Assembly: GCF_052089425.1 (NCBI RefSeq)
Contig: NZ_JBQCZW010000010.1
Span: 1-64,000, forward strand
Direction of reading: 5' to 3'
From: Ancrocorticia sp052089425
GTDB lineage: Bacteria; Actinomycetota; Actinomycetes; Actinomycetales; Actinomycetaceae
DNA length: 64,000 nucleotides
Shown: one piece after another, positions 16,733 through 23,651 of the stretch
Layout: every line of letters starts with the position of its first letter
Numbering within the stretch: position 1 is the stretch's first letter
Notes under the pieces: generated by a model
The model's database searches: none
Seen by the model: the letters and a program-made list of their open reading frames with translations, nothing else
What the model was told of the DNA's origin: nothing
Made by a program: the position numbers and the translations under genes

Positions 16733-16756
16733 GGACGGTACTTCGCTGTACCGTCC
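16733..16756 (-). terminator. Intrinsic terminator of small membrane-protein gene, copy 2
   Basis: On the minus strand GGACGGTAC and GTACCGTCC arms enclose a 6-nt loop; the stem is followed by CCAC and then TTTTTT. It matches the terminator at 12927-12950, with a compensatory base pair in the stem. Confidence 0.8.
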
Positions 16757-16821
16757 GTATTATCCATGTGGCTACTGTGGTTGCCGTTAACCCAGAGCCT
16801 GTTCAGTTGTTACCCGGAGAA

Positions 16822-17076
16822 TCAGGCAGCTGGGGACTCGATGGCATCCTTGAAGGTTCCAAAGATGAACGCCAGAGACGTGACAGCAGTCAGGAAACCT
16901 GATGCGATCACAACGCCTGTAGCGTCAGCCACGGCACCGGCAAAGGCAACCACGAGGAAGACTGCCATGAGAGCCAGAGTGATGCCCAACCGAAGGCTGC
17001 GGCTCTTGGGCTGGGTTGAAACTCCGATTTCTGCGGGAGTGATCTGAACTGGGATTTGCTGTGCAATTGCGGTCAT
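16822..17076 (-). CDS. Small two-helix membrane protein, paralogue 2
   Basis: An 84-residue protein. A polar N-terminus (about 1-28) precedes two hydrophobic helices (about 30-50 and 53-72), with VAFAGAVADATGVVIASGF between and within them. Whole-length similarity to the 13042-13293 product shows an old duplication, since promoter, leader and terminator are also shared. AAGGAG lies 7 nt before the ATG but can be masked by the leader. It lies convergent to the alcohol dehydrogenase. The function is unknown. The simple helical-hairpin form would suit a membrane regulator, a toxin-like peptide or a transporter subunit, none of which is demonstrated. Confidence 0.82.
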   Translation of the reverse strand: MTAIAQQIPVQITPAEIGVSTQPKSRSLRLGITLALMAVFLVVAFAGAVADATGVVIASGFLTAVTSLAFIFGTFKDAIESPAA

Positions 17077-17162
17077 GTTGTGCTCCTTCTTCCTATATAA
17101 GGACCTGTAGGAGCACAGACGTGTTCCTACACATCCGTGTGTTGCCCAATGTTTCTTGGGCG
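17077..17162 (-). promoter_or_regulatory. Structured 5' leader (candidate riboregulator), copy 2
   Basis: In mRNA order: stem 1 is 17161-17156 with 17149-17144 (GCCCAA/TTGGGC). Stem 2 is 17142-17138... read as ACACA/TGTGT with 17133-17129. Stem 3 is 17131-17126 with 17111-17106 (TGTAGG/CCTACA) plus an inner 3-bp helix. Stems 2 and 3 share exactly 3 nt, as in copy 1. The element GTGCTCCT (17116-17109) is perfectly complementary to AGGAGCAC (17087-17080), which is the ribosome binding site. The distance from stem 3 to the ATG is 29 nt in both copies. Bases 17198-17425 upstream hold no element I can identify. Confidence 0.68.
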
Positions 17163-17168
17163 GTTACA

Positions 17169-17197
17169 ACTGTAATGACAAATGAGTATGTATCCAA
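17169..17197 (-). promoter_or_regulatory. Promoter of small membrane-protein gene, copy 2
   Basis: On the minus strand TTGGAT (17197-17192) and TACAGT (17174-17169) have a 17-bp spacer that contains ATTTGTC, as in copy 1. Confidence 0.7.
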
Positions 17198-17425
17198 GGG
17201 GTCTCTGGCGTTGCTTCAATCACAGCGTGTACTAGGCTTAGCCCACGACTTCTTAGGCTTTTGTGGTGCCTTCAACAGTGGACAGAAACTACCTCAACTA
17301 GCCGTGAACAACCCTGACATGCATGCAGCCTTTGACTGGGTCTTAAGGCCCTAAAGTTACCTCATGGGTTGGTCCCTGTGCCCTTGTGGCCCTGCACCTC
17401 GGCAGCCGCCCAGCACAGCGCACCT

Positions 17426-19093
17426 CTAGAAATCCCGATGCGCCGCCTCGCTCAACTCTTCGAGCTGCTCGGGCGTGGGGAAACCGCGAACTTCCCAGCG
17501 CGGGGGCCACACGCCTTCGGCCTGATGAAAGCCTTCGGGCCACATGTCTAGAGCGACGTGGAAGCGGATCGTGATGGTTTCACCCTTGTCCTCGTCCCAC
17601 GGCAAATCGCTGGGCTGACGCACGAAGGAAACGAAATCGGTTTGAGGTAGAGAAGCCTCGTGATCGCGGCTGGTGTACTGGCAGTTGGATACGTGGCTGC
17701 CGGAGCGCAGATGATGAACGCTGAAGGGCTTGAGTTCCAGATCCATGCCCTCCCACTTCATGATCTCTTTTGCCTGACAGTCATAGATCCGCTTGCGGTA
17801 GGTGGTCCGCAACTCCTCCAGAATCCGCGCTGCCGGGTGATCGGACATCGGAATCCACTCTTTCCAGCCGTCTGATGCGACCGTGTGGGGGAGGGGGTAG
17901 ACGGCATCGCCATCCACATCGTGCCCGCGAAGGTTCTCGAGCAGGAGCGGGAGCTTCGGATCATCGGCCATGACGGCGAAGAAGGACGTGCGGCTCGCTG
18001 GCACAAACAGCGGCAGTGAGCCGGGATACTCCTGCACCAGCGATTCGGAAATAGTTTGCGCCATGTCAAGATCCGCAAACCACGAGCTCTGATAGTTGTT
18101 GGGAGATGTCAGCCAAAACACCTGTGCGCCCGAAACGTCCGCGATACCCAATTCGATGCCTGCCTGGCCCTCGTGGAAGTTCAGTTGGCGCAGCTCCTCC
18201 ACGGCGTCAACGAACAGCGGGCCCAATTCCGGGGCGATTCCGCGTTCGTCAAGATCGGAGAAAAAGAGAGGCTGGATCGTATCCGGATGATCGTCCGCCA
18301 GCCCCACGCCAATGAAATCCGTGAGAGGAAGGTACACCATCGAATCGTCATGCTGATGGTTATGGGAAGGAAGGAAGTAATCCGCTGGCCGCACGATCGG
18401 GAGCCGGTGCACTTCGCCGCTGGATTCCTCAGAATCCGGACCCTCCGAATCTGGTCCCTCCACCGATTCCTCTTTGCCTTCTGGGCCTGACGTGAGGCCG
18501 GCAGTCAATGGGGACTGAGAAGTGAAGGCACTCATGATCGCATCGAACACCGAGCTGAGGGAGGGGCGTCCTTCTCGGGAATCCGCGTTGCCGCGGCCAC
18601 CCTTCGAGGGAGCCTTGCCGTCGGGTGAGCGGCCGGACCCGCCGAAACCGCCCGTCTTCTTTACGCTGCCTGAGTCCCGGGTGCTGCTCGCTCCGTCAGC
18701 GTTGCCTGCACTGCCCGCGTTGCCCAGATTTCCTGCGCCGCCCGCACCGCCTACATCCCGCGCGCCCCCTGCACCGCCAGCCTTCGATTGTCCACCCGCT
18801 GTCCCAGAAGAGCCTGCCCCGCTAGACCCCGCCCCGCTAGACCCCGCCCCGTTTTCACCTTCGGCCACAGCGGTATCGGCCTGTTGAACGCCGATGCCAA
18901 TCAGCTTGTTCAGAACGCTCCTGCGGGCGGGTTCAGGCTTGGATTCGTCGATCATCTGGTTGGGACGGAAGCGAAAGGCGCGCCCATCGGCCAACAGAAC
19001 ATCCAGCCACTCACCGTCCGAATTAACGAATGCCCCGTTGAGATCGGGGTGTTCGGCAGCGACGTCTAGAACCCAGTCCATGAATTGTGACAT
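17426..19093 (-). CDS. Unrecognised cytosolic protein with a Gly/Ala/Ser-rich linker
   Basis: A 555-residue protein that I do not recognise. A short N-terminal domain (about 1-70, MDWVLDVAAEHPDLNGAFVN) is followed by a low-complexity linker of about 120 residues containing three GAGSS repeats and many GGAG/GNAG units. An acidic stretch (EGPDSEGPDSEESS) then leads into a folded C-terminal half (about 230-555) rich in Trp, His and Asp. No signal peptide or membrane segment is visible. GGGGGA about 9 nt upstream supports the start at 19093 over 19123. It stands alone between a small membrane-protein gene and a LacI gene. The linker DNA carries 18-bp tandem repeats, so its length may vary between strains. 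Confidence 0.72.
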   Translation of the reverse strand: MSQFMDWVLDVAAEHPDLNGAFVNSDGEWLDVLLADGRAFRFRPNQMIDESKPEPARRSVLNKLIGIGVQQADTAVAEGENGAGSSGAGSSGAGSSGTAGGQSKAGGAGGARDVGGAGGAGNLGNAGSAGNADGASSTRDSGSVKKTGGFGGSGRSPDGKAPSKGGRGNADSREGRPSLSSVFDAIMSAFTSQSPLTAGLTSGPEGKEESVEGPDSEGPDSEESSGEVHRLPIVRPADYFLPSHNHQHDDSMVYLPLTDFIGVGLADDHPDTIQPLFFSDLDERGIAPELGPLFVDAVEELRQLNFHEGQAGIELGIADVSGAQVFWLTSPNNYQSSWFADLDMAQTISESLVQEYPGSLPLFVPASRTSFFAVMADDPKLPLLLENLRGHDVDGDAVYPLPHTVASDGWKEWIPMSDHPAARILEELRTTYRKRIYDCQAKEIMKWEGMDLELKPFSVHHLRSGSHVSNCQYTSRDHEASLPQTDFVSFVRQPSDLPWDEDKGETITIRFHVALDMWPEGFHQAEGVWPPRWEVRGFPTPEQLEELSEAAHRDF

Positions 19094-19250
19094 AGGGCCA
19101 TTGTCCCCCGCTTGGCGCCTCATGTGGAAGGAGTTCTCGGACGGTGAAGGCTGCGTGGTTCTCGCGTTCGATGTTGTATGACCCGGTTGTACTGCCGGGG
19201 AAGCAGCGCGTTCCCCGCTAGACTATGGGGGTCTATTCAGTCGCACGTAG

Positions 19251-19327
19251 TTGATTGGCACACCAGCCGGCAGGTTGACTCACACGTTGATCGCCGCACC
19301 GGCCGGGACGCGAGTTGGCACGTTGAT
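19251..19327. repeat. Degenerate 36-bp periodic repeat before a LacI gene
   Basis: TTGAT recurs at 19251, 19287 and 19323, exactly 36 bp apart, with CACG before each one and CCGGC blocks in the first two units. The last unit runs into the ribosome site of the LacI gene. The copies are too divergent for a recent expansion. They may be repeated binding sites or a decayed tandem repeat. Confidence 0.4.
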
Positions 19328-19354
19328 GGCAACATTCGAAGGTAAGGAGAGCCC

Positions 19355-20383
19355 GTGGCAAAACGAGTCACGCTGGCGGATATCGCACGCAGCACGGGGC
19401 TCTCTGCTGCCACGGTCAGCATGGCGCTGAACGGCCGCCAGAACTCGCGGATTCCCGAAAGCACGGCGGCACGGGTTCGCGAGGCCGCAGAGCAGCTCGG
19501 GTATTCGCCCGATGTCAACGCCCGGGGTTTGCGCACGGGCCGCACGCAGGCCATCGGTTTTGTGTCCGATGAGGTCACGCTCACCCGCTATGCGTCTGCG
19601 ATGATCCGTGGGCTATTGGACGAATCCGCCAAGCGAAACTTCGTTGTGATGATGGCCGAAGGCGGGACCGGTTCGGCGGAGCAGCGCCACGGAGTGGGGG
19701 CTTTGCTGGGTAGGCGGATTGACGGGCTTATCTTTGGGCAGATGCGCTCGCGGCAGATTCAACTGCCTGATCTCAATATTCAAGTGCCCGTTGTGATCGT
19801 CAATGGAACGGCGCCCGGCCACACCTCGGTTCTTCCCGATGAACACACAGCCGGCCGGAAGGCGGTGGAGCATCTGGTGTCCAAGGGCCACACGAAGATC
19901 GCCCTCATCGGCCGGTCCCGCGAGCATCTGGATCCCACGGTTTCGGTGACTATCCCGGCGCGCATGCGGGGGATTGATGAGGCGATGGAGGCCGCCGGGC
20001 TCGCCTTCGTCACGGAGTTCGAGGGTGCCGATTGGGAGCCGGAACTCGGGCGCGCGGGCGCCCAGCACATCATCGATTCAGAGGACGTGACGGCCGTGAT
20101 CGCGGCCAATGATCGCATCGCCTTCGGAGTTTTGCAGGAGGCCGATAGCCGCGGGTTGTCCGTCCCGGGCGATATTTCGATTATTTCGTTCGACGACGAA
20201 TCCCTCGCTACGTACGTGCGCCCTCAGCTAAGCACGGTGCGGCTTCCGTACAAGGAGATGGGGGAGGCGGCAATGAGCATGCTGTTGGACTCGATTGTGG
20301 ACGCCAAGCCGCTGGACCAAGAAACCGTTTATGTGCCGATGCCGTTAGTGGAACGAGGATCGGTAGGCGAGGCGCGCGGGTAA
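19355..20383 (+). CDS. LacI-family regulator, probable sucrose-operon repressor
   Basis: A 342-residue LacI regulator. Its helix-turn-helix reads TLADIARSTGLSAATVSMAL (about 6-25), and the sensor domain ends in MPLVERGSV. It starts with GTG at 19355, with AAGGAGA 4 nt upstream. It lies on the same strand as, and about 1.7 kb before, the permease and GH32 genes, with the flavoprotein gene between. The 16-bp palindrome at 22111-22126 downstream of the permease promoter is a plausible target, which would make this a CscR-like sucrose repressor. The link is by proximity only. Confidence 0.88.
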   Translation: MAKRVTLADIARSTGLSAATVSMALNGRQNSRIPESTAARVREAAEQLGYSPDVNARGLRTGRTQAIGFVSDEVTLTRYASAMIRGLLDESAKRNFVVMMAEGGTGSAEQRHGVGALLGRRIDGLIFGQMRSRQIQLPDLNIQVPVVIVNGTAPGHTSVLPDEHTAGRKAVEHLVSKGHTKIALIGRSREHLDPTVSVTIPARMRGIDEAMEAAGLAFVTEFEGADWEPELGRAGAQHIIDSEDVTAVIAANDRIAFGVLQEADSRGLSVPGDISIISFDDESLATYVRPQLSTVRLPYKEMGEAAMSMLLDSIVDAKPLDQETVYVPMPLVERGSVGEARG

Positions 20384-20461
20384 GGCATACGGATCGCGGG
20401 GTCACCAGATCCTTTCGGGTAATGCACCCGCGATCTCCCGGAATCTGCAAAGATATAGGTT

Positions 20462-21946
20462 ATGTCAGCACATGATCCGGTCACCCCAGAATCGCCAGAG
20501 GCAACGTCATCTCCCAGCTTCACCCAACATTCGGGTCATGACAATGCATCGCCCGTACGGGCTGGCGCCCAGGTGGCCATTATCGGGGGAGGCCCCGGCG
20601 GCTATGAGGCGGCAACCGTGGCCGCCCGGATGGGCGCACAAGTCACGCTGATTGAAACGCGTGGGCTCGGGGGCTCGGCGGTACTGACCGACGTTGTCCC
20701 TTCTAAGACCCTTATTGCCACGGCCGAGCAAGCTCAAGAAACAAGCGAAGCAAGCGAACTTGGGATTGCCACCTCAGTTGTGAGTATCGATATGACTCAG
20801 GTGAACGGACGCGTTCGCCACCTCGCACAATCACAATCATCCGATATCCGAGACTCGTTGGAGAACTTGGGTGTGCAGGTGATTTCTGGACGGGCACGGC
20901 TCAAACCGGGCATCGATGATCGTGGGCGCCGGACCATCAGCGTGGCACTCCCGGATGAGGACGCGTTCAATCTGGAATTGAGCGCAGATATTGTGCTTCT
21001 AGCTACGGGAGCGAGCCCGCGAGAACTGCCCTCTGCCAAACCCGATGGCCACCGCATCTTTACGTGGGCGCAGCTCTATAACTTAGAGGAGCTGCCCGAA
21101 CACCTCATCGTGGTGGGCTCGGGCGTTACGGGCGCCGAATTCGCCAGTGCTTATCGGGGCCTCGGCGCCAAGGTCACGCTTGTCTCTTCCCGTGACCGAA
21201 TCTTGCCGGGGGAAGATACGGATGCCGCGGAGATCATTGAGCGAGTATTTGTTGAACGAGGGATGCAGATCGAGAGGCGCTCGCGGGCCTTGTCAGCTAC
21301 CGCCACTGATGATGGTGTGGAGGTGACGCTCAACGATGGGCGCACGATTCACGGATCCCACTGCCTCATGGCGGTTGGTGCTGTCCCGAATACACAGGAC
21401 CTAGGCCTTGCCGAAGCTGGTGTGGAAACAACGGATACCGATCACATCCGCGTGGATCGAGTCTCGCGCACTACCAGTTACCGCGTATACGCAGCGGGAG
21501 ACTGTACGGGGGTGCTGCCGCTCGCCTCGGTGGCCGCCCAGCAGGGGCGCATCGCCATGTGGCACGCGCTCGGGGATTCGTTGGATCCCATGGACGCGGA
21601 TGCCGTGGCACGTGCGGTTTTCACCTCACCTGAGGTGGCGGCCGTTGGAGTCTCCGAGGAGGCCGCACGCAAAGCGGGCTACAAGGTCCGCGTGGCCAAG
21701 CTTCCCTTAGCCCGCAATCCCCGTGCCAAAATGCAGAGCGTGGATGAAGGCTTCGTTAAGATCATTTCTTCGCGATCCGGGATCGTCAAGGGCGGGGTGG
21801 TCGTTGGTCCGCACGCATCGGATCTCATTTTCCCCCTCACGCTGGCCGTTCACTCGCGCATGACGGTTGATCAGCTCTCGTCGGCTTCCACCATCTACCC
21901 CTCGATTTCCGGGACGATCTCCGAAGTAGCGCGGATGCTGCACTGA
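20462..21946 (+). CDS. LpdA-type NAD(P)H-quinone dehydrogenase
   Basis: A 494-residue flavoprotein of the disulfide-reductase superfamily, with FAD motif IIGGGPGGYEAATVAARMG (about 40-58), NAD(P) motif VVGSGVTGAEFASAYRGLG and a C-terminal dimerisation domain. The redox-active cysteine pair is replaced (GLGGSAVLTDVVPSK instead of GGTCLNxGCxPSK), and the usual HPTxSE active-site motif reads YPSISGTISE. It therefore cannot be a normal lipoamide dehydrogenase. The GGSAVLTDVVPSK sequence is typical of the actinobacterial LpdA (Rv3303c-like) quinone reductases, which move electrons from NAD(P)H to quinones. The first 35 residues are a disordered extension. It sits 78 bp after the LacI gene, perhaps cotranscribed. 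Confidence 0.85.
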   Translation: MSAHDPVTPESPEATSSPSFTQHSGHDNASPVRAGAQVAIIGGGPGGYEAATVAARMGAQVTLIETRGLGGSAVLTDVVPSKTLIATAEQAQETSEASELGIATSVVSIDMTQVNGRVRHLAQSQSSDIRDSLENLGVQVISGRARLKPGIDDRGRRTISVALPDEDAFNLELSADIVLLATGASPRELPSAKPDGHRIFTWAQLYNLEELPEHLIVVGSGVTGAEFASAYRGLGAKVTLVSSRDRILPGEDTDAAEIIERVFVERGMQIERRSRALSATATDDGVEVTLNDGRTIHGSHCLMAVGAVPNTQDLGLAEAGVETTDTDHIRVDRVSRTTSYRVYAAGDCTGVLPLASVAAQQGRIAMWHALGDSLDPMDADAVARAVFTSPEVAAVGVSEEAARKAGYKVRVAKLPLARNPRAKMQSVDEGFVKIISSRSGIVKGGVVVGPHASDLIFPLTLAVHSRMTVDQLSSASTIYPSISGTISEVARMLH

Positions 21947-22073
21947 TCGGCCGCGCAGGCGGATACGAACGCATCAGCCCGGCGTATGGGACTTAGGGCC
22001 GTGCGAAACGCCGCAGGCTCGTCGGCATGTCCACAAAAGTGACGCGCAACACAATCTAGCTTGTCGAAAAACC

Positions 22074-22126
22074 TTGTGCCCTTCCGGGCGAGGGCATAGA
22101 TTAACACCAAGCTTAATCGATTAAGC
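22074..22126 (+). promoter_or_regulatory. Promoter and palindromic operator of the sucrose-type operon
   Basis: TTGTGC (22074-22079) and TAGATT (22097-22102) have a 17-bp spacer. GCTTAATC (22111-22118) is followed directly by its reverse complement (22119-22126), a perfect 16-bp palindrome with central CG, typical of LacI-family operators. It lies over the expected transcription start. Confidence 0.7.
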
Positions 22127-22208
22127 AAAGAACGCTTAGCCCTTAAGTTCCACATAAGATGGCGGTCCACCGGATGCACCGCCACTGCGAAGGAAGGAAC
22201 TGTCCACG

Positions 22209-23594
22209 ATGGCCAGCTTCATACAATCGTTCAAGAACACGGGGTATCTGCAGAGCTCCGTTAATCTTCTGCTGTTCTTCATGTCCTGGGGGATCTGGTG
22301 GTCCTTCTTCCAGCTGTGGCTGAAAAAGGACATCGCCGAAGGCGGTCTAGGTTTCACCAACACCCAAGTTGGCACCGTCTACTCCATCAACTCGCTCGCC
22401 ACACTCGTCATCATGTTTGCCTACGGCACACTTCAGGACAGGCTGGGGTACAAGCGCCACATTCAGGTTTTCATCGCAGCCATTTCGGCTCTGGTTGGTC
22501 CGTTTGTCATTTACGTGTATGAGCCTCTTCTGCACAACAACTTCATGCTGGGGGCGATACTTGGCTCCATCGTTCTATCGTGTGGCTTCATGTCTGGTGT
22601 TGGCCTTCTTGAGGCCCTCGCGGAACGCTTCTCGCGCCGCTACAACTTCGAATACGGTCAAGCGCGCATGTGGGGTTCATTCGGCTATGCGCTGGTTGCC
22701 CTTATGGCAGGCTTCCTCTTCACGATTAACCCGCACATCGACTTCTGGCTCGGATCCCTGTTTGGCTTAGCCAACCTGATGATCGTCCTGTTCTGGAAGG
22801 CGCCAACCCCCGGGGCAAAGGCGGCCAAAGTTGAGGCAGAATCCACGCAGCCTGGCTTCCGCGAGATGGCAAGTTTGCTGAGGATGCCAGCGCTCTGGAT
22901 CGTCATTGTCATTGTGTTCTTCTCGTGGACGTTCTACACGGTGTTCGATCAGCAGATGTTCCCGGACTTCTACACGAGCCTGTTCGATACTCGGGAAGCG
23001 GGCGAACGCACATACGGTGTACTCAACTCTGTTCAGGTGTTTGCCGAGGCAGCGATGATGGGTGTTGTTCCGCTCATCATGCGGAAAATCGGCGTACACA
23101 ACACCTTGCTCTGCGGCTTTGCCGTGATGTCCTTGCGTATCTTGGGCTGCGCGGTATTCGCAGATCCGGTCATGATCTCGATCGTCAAGATGTTCCACGC
23201 ACTTGAGGTTCCGCTGTGCACACTGCCGATTATCCGCTATTTCACTCTTCATTTTAATCCGGCGCTGTCTGCAACGCTGTATCTGGTTGGATTCCAGGTG
23301 TCCTCTCAGCTAGGGAACGTTGTCCTTTCCCCGATCCTCGGCGCCCTCAATGACGCTCAGGGTTACCAGCCCACATTCTTCCTGATCTCGGCTGTTGTGG
23401 CCTGCGCTGGAGTATTCGGCTTCTTCACCTTGAAGAAGGATCACGAACAGGTTCTGGGCGATCCATTCATCCGGGATCCAAAGAAGGTTAAGGGCGGAGT
23501 GGAACCCAAGCCAGCTGCTGCACCTACTCAGGCGCCAACTGTTCCCCACGCGCCCACACAGCCCGCTCAGGATGAGGACGATACCCTCAAGTAG
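22209..23594 (+). CDS. MFS oligosaccharide:H+ symporter (LacY/CscB-like)
   Basis: Twelve-helix permease of the OHS branch of MFS, which imports disaccharides with protons. Typical features are an N-terminal NLLLFFMSWGIWWSFFQLWL in TM1, the loop LQDRLGYKRH after TM2, the EYGQARMWGSFGYA segment of TM5 and its approach, and a long central loop. The C-terminal 50 residues after TM12 are a proline- and alanine-rich cytosolic tail unlike LacY. The gene follows its own operator and precedes the GH32 gene by 57 bp, so sucrose or a fructoside is the likely substrate. AAGGAAGG precedes the start. Confidence 0.85.
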   Translation: MASFIQSFKNTGYLQSSVNLLLFFMSWGIWWSFFQLWLKKDIAEGGLGFTNTQVGTVYSINSLATLVIMFAYGTLQDRLGYKRHIQVFIAAISALVGPFVIYVYEPLLHNNFMLGAILGSIVLSCGFMSGVGLLEALAERFSRRYNFEYGQARMWGSFGYALVALMAGFLFTINPHIDFWLGSLFGLANLMIVLFWKAPTPGAKAAKVEAESTQPGFREMASLLRMPALWIVIVIVFFSWTFYTVFDQQMFPDFYTSLFDTREAGERTYGVLNSVQVFAEAAMMGVVPLIMRKIGVHNTLLCGFAVMSLRILGCAVFADPVMISIVKMFHALEVPLCTLPIIRYFTLHFNPALSATLYLVGFQVSSQLGNVVLSPILGALNDAQGYQPTFFLISAVVACAGVFGFFTLKKDHEQVLGDPFIRDPKKVKGGVEPKPAAAPTQAPTVPHAPTQPAQDEDDTLK

Positions 23595-23651
23595 AGCACA
23601 CCGCACACCGCACGATAACTCGTAACCCGCACTGTCCCAAAGGAGGGACCC

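Noticed and set aside
19251..19327. Possible CRISPR-like array (36-bp period)
   Set aside because: The whole period varies; there are no conserved repeats alternating with unique spacers and no cas genes.
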